Origin: Endocalyx cinctus
Taxonomy: Eukaryota > Ascomycota > Sordariomycetes > Amphisphaeriales > Apiosporaceae
DNA length: 64,000 bases
Assembly: GCA_001600455.1 (NCBI GenBank)
Contig: BCKC01000007.1
Coordinates: 1,614,019 to 1,678,018, forward strand
Direction of reading: 5' to 3'
How positions within the stretch are numbered: the stretch's first letter is position 1; each line of letters starts with the position of its first letter. The translations under genes and the position numbers were made by a program. Under the pieces are notes generated by a model. It did not search any database. It saw nothing but the letters and a program-made list of their open reading frames with translations, and was not told the DNA's origin. Shown in pieces: positions 11,645 through 24,370 of the stretch.

Positions 11645-12947
11645 AACTGTACCACCGGCTAACAATGAGCTAACATCTTATTTTGTTCCTCTCAGCGAAT
11701 TTAGTCGATAAACGAGTTTTACCTATCCAGTCATTTTTTTGTCCTAGATGGGCATACTTAGAGGTATAGATGGGAGTCATTGATAGAGATGGTTTTAGAC
11801 AAAATAGACGGTTTGGCAACATTGCTGGATACCTGTACGAGAAGCTGTATTAGATTAGATTTTAGAGGTGTTTAAGACTTGAAGTGTATGAAATACCGTA
11901 TCCTAGAAAGAGGGATTGGGGTATTGGGGAAAAGGATGCTATGACTACCTGTTATAGTTGTTGACGCGGTATTGTCCGATGATTTGCGATTGTCCACTTT
12001 CTTAAATTTGGGGGTTATATGGGCCATACGGAGTAGAGACATGTGCTCTGTAAAGTTGTTATGTTAGTAAACGTCATACTTGATCTTGTTTTCTTTTGAA
12101 TATGGCCGAGAGAGGTAACCCCATGGTACGAAAGATATATCAAAGAAGAGAGGGGGGAAGTGCAGATATCCAAGTACTATGTAAAGTGGTGTGAAAGTCA
12201 TCCGACTGAACGGAAAGTACCTAGGTAGGAACTTATTATCCCGTGACAGCTTCAAATTTGATAATATGGAATGATTTATAATAACATTATCTTTCCTTGA
12301 ATTGACCGCTACATAATTACTCATACACTGCTTGCATTAAGTTCATATTCATAAAGATAGTACGGAGTAATAGTAATAGGTAAGCAATTACCATCTCGTT
12401 GTTGTTGATTCGGGACTTGTAGACTTCCAGGCAGCTTCAGGTAAGTAACTGCTTACTTAAGATAAAAAGCGCACTAGTGTTAATTAAAATTGAGTCGCGT
12501 CGCGGCTTTGGGGGCCGTTGCTGGGCGTGATAAAGCTAAGTGAATAAAAATGGATACTTTCCACCCAAGTACTTTATTACCATCAACTTTGTAGGTAGTA
12601 ATTATTACTTGGGTACTCTGTACTCTCTACCGCGTAAGGGAACTACAGTAACGAGAGTTTTTGTATTGGTAGTTACTTTACTATGTAGTATATGTTCAGT
12701 AGGTAACACTTTTTTTTTTTAATAGTGGATCTCCTCTTCTGCAAGCTCGCGTCACTCCATTTTTTATCACCTAGAAATTGGGGTGCAGTTCATAGACGAT
12801 AGAAACAGCCTTCTTTCCGATTTTTTATTTTTTTTTATTATTACTTCCTTTTCCTTTCCCTCGTCGTAATTTATCATCCACCAACCTTTCATCTTCTATC
12901 TGTCATTTTCATCTTTCCACAACTACTTTTGACAATTCAAAGGGAAG
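11645..12947. promoter_or_regulatory. Intergenic and SPT16 upstream region
   Basis: No gene is recognised. The motif TACGGAGTA occurs at 12027-12035 and 12361-12369. A pyrimidine-rich stretch (about 12840-12930) directly precedes the SPT16 start codon, as is common for highly expressed fungal genes. Confidence 0.45.
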
Positions 12948-15900
12948 ATGGCGGATATTAAGATCGATGCGAAGCTCTTTCAAGAGCGCATCAACCATTT
13001 CATTAATGCGTGGAAGGCTGATAAACGCGCTGGGGATGCCACCTTTGGTGGTGTTTCTTCGATCATCATTATGATGGGTAAAGTTGATCAAGAGCCCGAA
13101 TTCCATAAAAACAATGCTATGCACGTAAGTCATCCTCTATTTGATGCGACGATTCCTAATGAATACTGATTTTGATAATTTCTCTTACAGTTCTGGCTTC
13201 TCGGATATGAATTCCCGACCACCTTGATGCTCTTCACTCTCGATTGCCTCTATATCCTTACCACGGCGAAGAAAGGTACAACTTCGAAAATTTCAAAACA
13301 TTACAAAAAAAAAAAAAAAAATAACCGAACGAATCGCTAATATCTTTATAGCTAAACATCTCGCACCCTTGAAAGGTGGAAGATTTCCCATCGAAATTAT
13401 AATCAGAGGCAAGGATGCCTCAGAAAACGAGAAACAATTGCAAGGCATTGCCGAAAAGATCAACTCTGCAGGAGTGAGTCAAACATGTTCCCATACTCGC
13501 CATTTTGGATCGTCTAGCTAATTATCATAACGTAATAGAAAAAAGTTGGTCTTCTCACCAAAGATACGTCCAAGGGCCCATTTGTCGACGAATGGAAAAA
13601 AGTCTACGCCGATAAGTGCAAAGATGCCGAAGAAGTCGATGTTTCTATCGCCCTCTCTACCGCCGCATTTTCTGTTAAGGATGAGACCGAACTCCGAGCC
13701 ATGCGAACTGGCTCTAAGGCTTGTGTGGCCTTAATGACCCCCTATTTCCTGGATCAGATGTCCGACATTCTCGACCAAGAGAAGAAGGTGAAGCACAGCG
13801 TTCTTGCTGACAAAGTGGATAAAATGCTTGATGATAAGAAATGGTGGAAGACGGTAGAGTTACCGAACAAGCAAAAACTACCTTCCGACTTCGACCCGAC
13901 AGCGCTCGATTGGTATCTCGGCCCTGCTGTGCAGAGTGGAGGCAAATATGACCTAAAACTCATTTCTGAGGCGAATGGCGATAATCTTCACGCAGGCGTC
14001 ATCATCGCCGGCATGGGTCTCCGATACAAATCCTACAGCACCGCTATTGCGCGAACCTTCCTTGTCGACCCGAACAAAACGCAAGAAAGCGCGTACAGAT
14101 GTTTATACAACGTCCATAACTTGGTGATGAAGGAGCTCCGAGATGGTGCCGTTACCAAAGACGTGTACTCTAAAGCCATCGGCTATATAAGATCCAAGAA
14201 ACCAGATCTGGAGAAGCACTTCCTGAAGAACGTCGGTCACGGAATTGGTATCGAAGGGAAGGACACGACCCTAATTCTCAATGCCAAAAACACTAGAACC
14301 CTCAAAGACGGAATGACGTTGTGCATCACCACTGGCTTTACCGATATTGAGAACCCTAACCCTCAAGACAAGCTGAGCAAGACCTACTCTTTGGTCCTTA
14401 CCGATACAATCCGGGTGACAACTAGTGAGCCCGTTGTTTTTACCGGCGATGCCGCCACCGATCTGGATGCTACGTCGTTCTTCTTCAAGGATGACGAAGA
14501 GATGCAACCAACACCCAAGAAGGAGAAGAAGGATTCCCGAGTGGGTGCCGTAGCTACCAAGAACATCACCAATACCCGTCTCCGATCAGAGCGCACTGCC
14601 CAGGTCGATGAGGATCAAGAGAAGAAGCGACGCGAGCATCAGAAAGAGCTTGCAATGAAGAAGCAAAAGGAAGGAATGGGCCGATTTGCCGAATCTACTA
14701 GCGGTCAGAATGGTACGGAGGTCAAGAAATTCAAAAAGTTCGAGTCGTATAAAAGAGATAACCAGCTTCCTCTTAAGGTCAAAAACCTTGAGATCATCGT
14801 TGATCAGAAGAACCAGACGGTTGTTCTTCCGGTCATGGGTCGACCTGTTCCTTTCCATATCCATACCATCAAAAACGCGAGCAAGAATGACGAAGGGGAG
14901 TGGTCGTACTTACGAATCAACTTTTTATCTCCTGGTCAAGGTGTTGGTCGAAAAGACGACCAACCATTCGAAGACGCATCGGCTCAATTTGTTAGGAGTT
15001 TGACTTTCCGCTCTCTCGATGGAGATAGATACGAGGAGATCGCATCTCAAATCTCCAATATGAAGAAAGAAGCAACGAAGAAAGAGCAGGAGAAGAAGGA
15101 CATGGAAGATGTCATAGAGCAAGAGAAGCTCGTTGAAATCAGAAGTAAGTCTTGGTTCATTCTTTATGTGGATATTCTATACTAATCTTCACTTTCTAGA
15201 CCGACGTCCCGCCGTGATGGACAATGTCTTCATTCGTCCTGCGATGGAAGGCAAGCGTGTCCCGGGTAAAGTCGAGATTCACCAGAATGGTATACGATAC
15301 CAGTCACCTCTAAGCACGCAACAGAGGGTCGACGTGCTTTTCTCCAATATTCGGCATCTATTTTTCCAGCCCTGTGATCATGAACTCATCGTAGTTATTC
15401 ACGTGCATCTCAAGGACCCGATCATCATCGGTAACAAGAAAAAGACAAAAGATGTTCAATTCTACAGAGAAGCGACAGATATTCAGTTCGATGAAACTGG
15501 TAATCGGAAACGAAAATACCGATACGGCGACGAAGATGAATTCGAGGCAGAGCAGGAGGAACGCCGACGCCGAGCCGAGCTGGACCGTCAGTTTAAAAGC
15601 TTCGCTGACAAGATCGCCGAGGCCGGTAGGAACGAAGGCGTCGAGGTCGATATGCCGCTGCGCGAACTCGGTTTCAACGGTGTGCCGTTCCGAAGCAATG
15701 TCTACATTCAGCCTACGACGGACTGTCTTATTCAGGTTACAGAGCCGCCATTTATGGTAATCACGCTGGAAGATATCGAGGTTGCACATTTGGAACGTGT
15801 GCAGTTTGGTCTCAAAAACTTTGATCTAGTCTTCGTCTTCAAAGACTTTACTCGTGCACCATTCCATGTCAACACGATACCGGTCGAGTCTCTGGAGGAC

Positions 15901-16305
15901 GTTAAAGAATGGCTAGATTCGTCAGATATTGCCTTTACGGAAGGACCTCTCAACCTGAACTGGCCAACGATCATGAAGACGGTTACTGCCGATACGCACC
16001 AGTTCTTCGTCGACGGTGGTTGGTCATTCCTTCAGAACGAGAGTGACGACGACGAGGACGGCGAAGAGGACGAAGAGTCGGCGTTCGAAGTAGACGAATC
16101 GGACCTCGAGGCAGCCAGCGAGTCTAGTGAAGAGGACTCGGACTTTGATTCCAATGCTTCCGACGACGCCAGCGAAGAAGGCTCGGAAGAAGAAGATGAT
16201 GAGGGTGAAGATTGGGACGAGCTAGAAACGAAGGCCAAGCGCAAGGATCGTGAGAGTGGTCTCGAGGAAGAAGATCGCCGAAGCAGCAAGAAGAGAAGAC
16301 ATTGA
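12948..16305 (+). CDS. SPT16: FACT histone chaperone subunit Spt16
   Basis: Spt16 with Pob3 forms FACT, which disassembles and restores nucleosomes during transcription and replication. Five exons join in frame: 12948-13124, 13191-13275, 13352-13473, 13539-15144 and 15200-16305, giving 1031 residues, the usual length. The N-terminal peptidase-like (pita-bread) domain runs from [15 protein letters not shown] through [15 protein letters not shown] and [12 protein letters not shown], and like other Spt16 proteins it is not expected to be catalytic. The middle contains the linker helix rich in Lys/Glu ([20 protein letters not shown]) and the dimerisation and middle (double PH-like) domains, with [20 protein letters not shown] and [20 protein letters not shown]. 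The last about 88 residues form the histone-binding acidic tail, ending in the basic KKRRH. Splice frames are consistent at every junction (phases 0, 1, 0, 1). Confidence 0.96.
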
Positions 16306-16975
16306 GTATGACGACGTGCACGTCAAAATACCTTGGCTCACTTCTAGGGAGAAGACTTCTTCGCGACGTCTTTATTATGGCTAGGAAAGAAAGATCAGCC
16401 CTTTGAGGGAGGTACGCCTGGTCAAAACTGTATTATGTGTCTCTCGGACGTAGTTTATGCTCTAATTTATCCTAAGGGAACTCGGTCGCAGTGGAGTTGG
16501 ATGAAGGTAGTTTTCCATACTTCTAATAGGGAGAGAGTATGTGAGACAAGTGCCCTTTGTACTTTTCACTTTATGGAGTTTATTTAATCAGACATGGCAA
16601 AGGTGCAGGTCAGGATCGGTTGCAAATAACATAGTCCGTATGCTTTCTCTTTTAATTATATGACGTTATAAATCCCGAACTCGAGTGTGGATACAGGTAT
16701 ATAGGTAGATTAGTCCTTTGACAAAATCAGGGGTAAATGAAGGCTATTTGATTACCTAATCCAATACTTATCTTATCGAACCTACTTTTTTTTTTTTTTG
16801 ATGATAAGAGAGATATTACCTAAACTACAGGTAAGATAACTAACTTGATGGAATCTTTATGATAGCTTCGATATAGAATGGATCTTCAAGTTTGAGGTGA
16901 TATTCTAATGATAGCCTTAGATCAAGTTCCATGAGTCTCTTTTTACCAAATCGTTAGGCTCCGCGCACGCCGTCC
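16306..16975. other. Intergenic, SPT16 3' flank
   Basis: No gene is seen. A T run occurs at about 16788-16799. Confidence 0.55.
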
Positions 16976-18500
16976 ATGTCTACTACCGCGTCGGCATTCG
17001 CCCACTCCCTCCCCTTCAGTCTAAGTTCTCGGACGGTCTATATTAGATGCTACCCACCGCCGACCAACTTGTTCGAGAGAAGGGCGGTGCTCCGTACGAT
17101 CCAAAATCAAGTGTCCGAATCCATTGAATCTTTTCGAAGGCTCGAGGTATGCTTAGCTTAAATTCTAAAAAAAAAAAAAAAAAAACTTGAAAAACTTGAA
17201 AAACTTTACACTTTGATTCGCGCATCATTGAAGTTCATGAGAAATTAGTGCTCATACTAATCGGAACATATATTTGAATTAGGACAGCCATGCCTTTGTC
17301 GCCGTCACGTCCACACCCGACGCCGCCGCGAGCCTCATCCGCGACGCGCCCTTCCAGCGAACCATCATAACGGAAGCCCCGCCCGAGGAGGAAGGTAGCG
17401 ACGCGGTCCCGGCGTGGAAGAGCGAGGCGACGAAGCGGCTATCGTCCTGGGGCGCCAACTACGACATCCGGCGGCTGAGAGGAAACGTCACGAAGCCGGT
17501 GAACCCGGAACCGGCGACGGCGTCGACTCCGGCCTCGGACCGCCTGGGCCTCAAGCACCGGACCTTCTCGGTCCACATCTACCCGGTCAACGCCGACTTC
17601 TCGCACGTCGACGCGATCCGGTCGAACCCTCTGCACGGGCCCTGGCCCCTGCCCGAGAGGGGCCAGCGGACGAGCACCTTTGCCTCGGTCGCGCTCGAGA
17701 GGAGCGTGCCGGCCGACGACGGGTCGCTCGCGACGGCGCGGCGCGACTGGCACACGGGGAACCAGCTCCACGCGGCGTCGTCGGCGCGGCCGGACCTCTG
17801 GGCGAGCGAGGGGGCCTGGTCGCTCGTGATGAGGGGCGAGAGGAACGCGGGCGGCCGCGTGTTCAACGACACGCGCCGGATCTGGGAGCGGCTGCGGCAG
17901 AAGGAGGCCAAGAAGAACTTGCCGCTCGTGATGCAGAGCCTGAGCGAGTTCGCGCGGACGGCGAGAGAGGATAGGGAGAAGGCCGAGAAGAACGGTCGTC
18001 GCCGCGACGAGGGCGGCGACCAGGAGGGGCCTAGGACGACGATTAACAGGTCGGCGGACTCGACGTCGGAGAAGGCCAAGGAGTACGAACGGCGGCTGTT
18101 CGCCGAGGTGATGAGGGAGCAGGCGGAGGAGGAGAGGAGAGCGGGCGATAAGAAGGCAAAAGAGCGGGCTGAGCGGAAGGGGATCGTCGTCGAGAAGGAC
18201 GAGGCAAAAAAATGGGATGCGGCGCAGATCAAGCTCGGCAAGATATTTCAGGGGAAGCCCGAGAAGACGTCGGAGACTATCACGCCTTCGGATATCGTTG
18301 TACAGGCAAAATCGACATCTACGACCGTCACGGCGGGGACTTCATCGGGCAAGAAAACGGCTACGGCTACGAAAACTACTTCGGATGCTAACGCTTGGTC
18401 TACATTTTCCCCCGGGTCTAAGAAGACCAAATCAGAAACTTTGTTGAACGATGACATGTTCAAGGATTTGATGGCGAATGAAGATAAGAAAGCTAGATAG
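16976..18500 (+). CDS. Conserved-looking fungal protein, possible RRM-like N terminus
   Basis: I do not recognise the family. Two exons (16976-17146 and 17283-18500) give 462 residues; the intron ends in TTAG before GACAGCCATGCC. The N-terminal about 80 residues read like a degenerate RNA-recognition or ferredoxin-like fold: beta TVYIRCYPPP, helix ERRAVLRTIQNQV, beta HAFVAVTSTPDAAASLI. The middle has a Trp/Pro-rich block (NPLHGPWPLPERGQRTSTFA, DWHTGNQLHA). The C-terminal third is charged and helical (EYERRLFAEVMREQAEEERR) then Ser/Thr/Lys-rich. Exon 2 is strikingly GC-rich. The overall character (basic, helical, RNA-binding-like front) would suit a mitochondrial or nucleolar RNA-associated protein, but this is inference from composition only. 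Confidence 0.78.
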
Positions 18501-21500
18501 TTGTATCTACATGTTATATATGTATATTATATAATCAGCATAAAGAGGGAAAGGGAATAGAAAGGAAAAATAGATGATACCCACAGAGAAGAAAAAGACA
18601 AACGATTGATGTTCCACTATGAATGGATAGATGGTTTGAGACCAGAGAATATCATCATGAAACCTGCCTTCATCAGTAGAATATAGCAAGATGATTCCCA
18701 AACACGTAAGCTCGAGGCTGAGCGTGACTCTGGGCAGCTTCACGAATTACGAATCGCGTTCAGACGTACACAGCCACTGCTAGTTAAGCTACGTACAGTA
18801 TATAAGACGTTCACATATATGGCTACTCGTGCATGTGACAAGTTTTTATCTCACCAACACGTGGAAACGGCGAAAAACATTCGAAGATCCTCTTGCATAC
18901 ATAGGGTGTTTCACCGAATGACGGTAGAGCATGGAGTTTTTAGCTCGAGCCTGACCTTAGGTGAGCCTCAAAAGCTGACCACCGCGAAGTGTAAACGGTA
19001 AGAAAACGGATTCCTACGTGTTTTCCCACGAGTTTTTTAACGTACATATGGATGATCGACTTCTTGGGAAGGCGGTGCTAAACGTTCCTAATTTCTGAAT
19101 AATGAAAACTTGCACTAACGATCAGCAGTGAGATACATGATGCTCTAAGAACTTGTGGTAGTACAATCGTATCTTCATCGCGGTAATCCCCCCAAAAAGA
19201 AGGAGTATCGCTCCATATATCCATCCACTCACGTGCATCTCCTCTGAGGCCTCCCATCGCTTTTCTGCACCTTCGAAATTCACTTGGGAAGAGCACGAGC
19301 TATTTCGAACCCCCAAAGGATCCAATCCTAAAGACGAAGACGACGACGACTTTTCAGCAAAAGGCCGAGTATTTCCAAGAAAAATAACAATATGACCATG
19401 GCTATCCATAAAATTTAGCGAAGAAAAGCTTATTCTCACCACCTAAGCGACGTAGATTATCTGAGATGCGGCCATCTCGTCGAAATGCACCGTGTCTAAA
19501 AGCTAGGACCAGGCAAAAAACCTTACGACGGATGCGTCTTGGTGGGCTACGGTAGTGAGTGGGATGAAACGTAGGTTATATCGACGACGACGGTCCACAC
19601 TTCCCAAAAGGATGGTTGAGCGAAGCCAATTCTTCTTTTACAGGACTTAGCAAAAAGAAGACGATGCCGTTGGTAAGTTTTGGGGGCTCTTTTTTCACCC
19701 TTGCCATTCGGTCTAGGATAGGGTACTGCAACGTAGCTTGTGCAGTGTTGAGGACGCAAGGAGCCTTCGGTGTGTTGTAAAAATGATATCCATGCTCTTT
19801 TTTTCTTCATCTCATTTTCCGAGTTAGGTATCAAAACCTCAGTCGGGAATAGGTGGAGAGTCTACGGTCTGTTTAAGGTCGAATTCAACGCGGTGAAGAC
19901 CAGGGATTGAATGAGCTTGATCATACAAAGTCAATAGAATTTGGCTTGGCGGCTAGGATAGTTTCTGCCTCTGTCACCAAATATGGTACGTTCTACTTGA
20001 GTCACTGGGTACTAGGTAGACAAGACGGAGCAGCGGGCTGGTCAAACCGTTTACAAGGTTTCAAAGACTTTCTTTTTTTTTTTTTTTTTTGAAACAATCT
20101 ATGTACGCTGTAGAAGTATACATACCGCGGAGTATACTCCGTAGTATACGAGATATACGAAGTGCCGTGCATAGATGAAATTTCCCATTGATCAGTCATC
20201 TAACTAAAGACAAGGTAAGGTGAGCCGATTTGCCGAGGAAAAGCGGCAGACATATATTTTGGTTGCCTGGGGGAATATTAAAGAAAAGAGAGGAAATGTA
20301 AATGGGAGTAGAAAATTGATGGTTACGATGATGAGTGGATGACGAAATTGTCGTTAGCTTTACCTTTTTCTTTCTACTCCGTTACATAGTGATTAGGTCA
20401 CAGCTTCAAAACAATAGAAAACAGGAGAAAAAACAAGGAAATCTCTACTACATTAACTACCCTATACAAAGTATCCCCACAATATTACTCCAGTGTATCA
20501 TACCTGTCAAACCACGGCTGCAGAAACATTAAGATCCCTGTCCGACATTTTTCGAGCAAAGCCACGACGTCACAGCTGAGAGAAATTGTAGACTTGCGTA
20601 ATTAAAGAGAAACGGGGGGAAAAAAAAAATAAGCTCTGATTCTCTTTCAATTGCCGAGCTATGACGGGAACCACAATTTATTCAAACGTTTTAATTATAT
20701 TGTAGTAATTATACAACCTTGTGTTTGAAATTTGAGGAGGAGATTAAATAAGATCATTAAGAAAGAAAGAGAACATAAAGCTACTATGCAGACAGGTTAA
20801 AAAAAAAAAAAGGAAGGAAAAAGAAAAGAGATTGGAAGCGAGGAGAGTATCCGAGTCAGTGTATTCTAAATGGACGAAAATCAAGATGGAACTATTACCC
20901 AAAAAAACAAAGCCATGGTTCTATTGTACAGCCGTTTAAAACTCATCTAATAAAAGTCCAGCCACCCTGCCACACCAACTCAGCCTTTACAAATTACGAA
21001 TGTGGAATGACGTGTTGACCTATGGTGAACGTGCAGACGGGTAGATCTTCGAGTTTTGTTTTGTCCTTCCTTCTTCCGGTCACGAGCCACGCTACCTACC
21101 GTTCTAGTCGATTCTCTCTGTCCATCAACTTCATGGGTAGGGTTATATCCAGTAGTGGTAGTGTATTATGTACTGTATGTATGTGTTGTACACTACACTA
21201 GAGACCAAAAAAAACCAGAAATAGGAATACCATTCCTTCTAATGAGATCCTAGTGTAGTGTAGTCTACTTATTAGACGGTACGAACGATGGCTAGCGATG
21301 GGTACAGCCACTTCTCGATCGCTGCTTATTTATCCTAGCAAATTCACCCACCCTGTCACCCTACCATCCTTGGAAATAATTACATAATGTACAGATACCT
21401 TTTGTATTATCCATGTATGGCCTTGTCAAGCTATGATGTGATGATCCCCTGTCCCCTGCCAAGAAAATGAGACGTTGGGCTAGTAGCGCAGGGAGTTAAA

Positions 21501-21916
21501 AAAAAAAAAAGTGATGGAGAAAAGATGCGTGATTGATCGTGATCGACCCGGAGTCTGGTTTCGAGACTTATATTTGGGAATAGTGTGTATGTGTGCGTGT
21601 GCGTAGAGGATGTACGTACCCAGTAATGCGATGGCTTTTGCTCTCGGTCCCGTCCATTCACATAAATACACATATCTCATCTTCCTCTCCCTGATTTAAA
21701 ACCGCTTGCTTCTTCTGCATACTTTCGTTGAACGTTTCACTCCATATCTCCCTCTCTGTCCCTTCGCGACTACTTCCTTACTTCACCTTATACATATACA
21801 TATATATACCCATTGGTTTAACTTCAAGACTTCGACTCTACCAATTACAATAGAAGAGAAACATAAAAAAAGACTCAATTCAAGTTTCAAAAAAGAAAGG
21901 GGAATAGAAAAAAAAA
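18501..21916. other. 3.4-kb intergenic stretch, no firm gene
   Basis: No recognised gene is present. A minus-strand frame at 19122-19442 (106 codons) ends with a plausible membrane segment (GWIYGAILLLFGGI), but codon use is ordinary and no family is evident; I leave it as a candidate only. The stretch also has a 14-bp palindrome at 20128-20141, TACTCCGTA at 20135-20143, paired ACTACACTA/TAGTGTAGT at 21192-21200 and 21251-21259, and several A or T runs (20071-20090, 21497-21509). Confidence 0.5.
20128..20141. repeat. Perfect 14-bp palindrome
   Basis: CGGAGTATACTCCG is its own reverse complement and overlaps the recurrent TACTCCGTA motif, so the motif is present as two back-to-back half copies. 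A dimeric DNA-binding protein site or a simple chance duplication of the motif would both explain it. Confidence 0.6.
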
Positions 21917-22725
21917 ATGGCAAGGACGGGCTTCTTCCACCACTTCGGTACCTTCTTCCTCTTCGCCGCCACGGTGCTCCTCGTCATCACCGACATATCC
22001 GCCCCCGTCGTCTCCAGTATCTCCTTACTGAGGGTCGACCTCAGCAACGGCGGTACCAGCGATGGCGATAGCTTGGTCACCTCTTCGAACGACCGAAGCC
22101 CCGCTATCACGTTCGGTACCTTTGGATGGTGCTTAGAAGGGTAATGCGCGCCCCTTTCCCGTCTTAATCTCTCTCCTTCCCTTTTCCATTATCTCGCGCT
22201 TGTATCAAAGTTTAGGGAAAAGAAAAAACGAGTAACTAACACGATATAAAACATAGATCCGGAAGTGACAACCGCTGCAGCAACAGCGAAATCGGCTACA
22301 GCCCCGTCGCCGTCCTCGAGGACGTCGGCTCGATCAACACGGGCCGATTCAGCGAGTACGCCGAGAACACGTCGAAGGCCCTGACGCGCGTGATGATCCT
22401 CCACCCGATCGCGACCGGTCTAGCCTTCATCTCCTTCTTCTTGGCCTTGGGCGCCGGTTTCGTCGGCTCGCTTCTCGCTTCCCTCGGCGCGCTCCTGACT
22501 TTCCTCGTCACCGCCGTGGTTCTCATTACCGATTTCGTCGGTTTCGCCGTCGTTCGCCACGAGGTCAACGACGACGATAACAACAACTTCTCCGCCGTCG
22601 CTTCGTACGGTAGCGCCATGTGGACCACCCTCGTGGCGGCTATTCTGTGCCTCTTCGCCGCCGTTATCCTGTTCTTTACTTGCTGCAGTGGGAGGTTGCA
22701 CTCGAGGCGGAGCTCTAAGGTCTAA
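21917..22725 (+). CDS. SUR7/PalI-family four-pass membrane protein
   Basis: Two exons (21917-22140 and 22257-22725, joined in phase 2) encode 230 residues with the SUR7/PalI (Rim9) plan. TM1 is near residues 8-30 (FGTFFLFAATVLLVITDISA). It is followed by an extracellular loop holding the family phrase ITFGTFGWC with further cysteines (NRCSNSEIGYSP), TM2 at about 122-144 after ALTRVMILHPIATG, TM3 at about 150-172 and TM4 at about 197-222, with a short basic tail (SGRLHSRRSSKV). Family members sit in the plasma membrane, in eisosome-type domains or as ambient pH sensors of the Pal/Rim pathway. Which role this one plays cannot be told from sequence: it lacks the long Pro-rich cytoplasmic tail of PalI proper, so it is more likely a short paralogue. 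The plus-strand start is preceded by a purine-rich leader. Confidence 0.85.
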
Positions 22726-24370
22726 ATGAAGACCAACACCGTTTTTTTATGTCTTAAATGAAAGAAGAGAGTGTTGACTAAGAGGTGGGAGATGCCAGCG
22801 GTTGATGAAGTCGGTCGGTGTGGTTTTGTTGGGTGAGAGAGGGAAGACTACGAGTTAATTGACTCTCGTGGTAGGCGGAAGAAGTGAGGTTTTTAAACTT
22901 TCAAAAAAAAAAAAAAAAAAAAAAAACTTACGAACAGCGAAGTCGTATAATAATGAGAGATGACGTTGGATATGAGACAGACGAGCGATGGGGGAGAAAT
23001 TGCTTTTAACGTTTTATATCCCCTTCCCTTTCTTCCTCGACAAGAGGGAGGTCTTTCCCCCTAATCTAGTTTGATACCAATTTCATACCCCCCTTTTAAC
23101 GAACAAATTAATATTTACAATGTATCTAAACGAGACCAAATACTATATACATTTACCCAATATCTTACGTTTTCTAGCAAGATCAGACTTGATTTCAAAC
23201 TGCGTTGCTTGTTCTCGACACACTAGTGTGATTTGATATGTTTTTCTTCTTCTGTGAAAGTTAATTTCATTCCTAAGGATTATCTATGGGGATGTCGATG
23301 GCAATGCGCAGACTCGATTGATTATACTTGAATAATATATATACTCCTCTTTGCGTACCATTTCGATCAGCCGCTCGTCTCGTAGTGTTGGTTGAAGTTG
23401 GTAGATAGCTACTATTTATATATTCTCACCACCTTGAAAATAATAACGTCTCTTAAAAACAACCAGCTCCCAACGTCAGGACTCTTGCGGCAATTATATA
23501 AATGTGATGCTACCGATATAAACTAGTCTGTATCGTATATTCTAACTCGAATTGTCGCTTGGGAAAGTATCGCGCAATTTTATGATGACGGTCGACGAAC
23601 AGACATTCAGAAACATCGAGTATCGTAACCTAGCCTTACCGCTCGTCGTAAGCTCTTCCAACTATACTGCCTGCTAGGACGGACGCCACCTTGGTCATTT
23701 CAACCTTTGCAACCACACATGGTTAACCCATAGAATTTCTTATTAATTACCATTTCCCAAAACTTTCATCATGAATCAGAAATCTTTGTCCCTTGTAGAC
23801 ACTCCTAGTTCCTACTCATAAGTATTAACCAAGCCTGTTAGCATTCCTTCACCTAGAGCATTTGGTTGAAACGGCCTAGCTAGGCGACATGTCTACTATG
23901 AACGGCGAGTCTTAAGAAACCGTCTCCGGGAGCCCTTCGATGTCACCGTTATCGCGTGATGTTGCTTCCTTATTAGACAAGCCCAGCGACGGTAAAGGTT
24001 CAGCGGTCTAAATATCTGTTTATTACGGTATACTTGGAAATAGCAATTGCAGTTATAGGATGCTATGTAATTACGGAAAAGCGTCCTGGTTCAGGTGGAA
24101 AGGCGGTTGAAAATGCGATACTACTTTGTTATAACAGGCTGGTCCACTACGTAAGGCTGATTTACAGGGCTTAACGCTAAACTGCAGGCAACCCAGAGGC
24201 ACTGCCAGGCAGATAGACAGACATATATGCACATCATGCAGCTTGTTGACCAACACATTGCCTTTAAAAAATGATAAAAGGATGAAAGAGGGACCAAAAA
24301 AAAAAAAAGTCAACATCTAATCCATCTGTATTTCGTTACTATAATTTTTGTTTTCCTGATTTCGCAAACG
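22726..24370. other. Intergenic, no gene seen
   Basis: The stretch is A/T-rich, with an A run of about 22 bases at 22904-22925. No recognised coding sequence or RNA gene was found. Confidence 0.5.

Noticed and set aside
19122..19442. 106-codon minus-strand frame with one hydrophobic segment
   Set aside because: The hydrophobic stretch alone is not enough; no homology or codon bias supports a gene, so it is kept only as a note.
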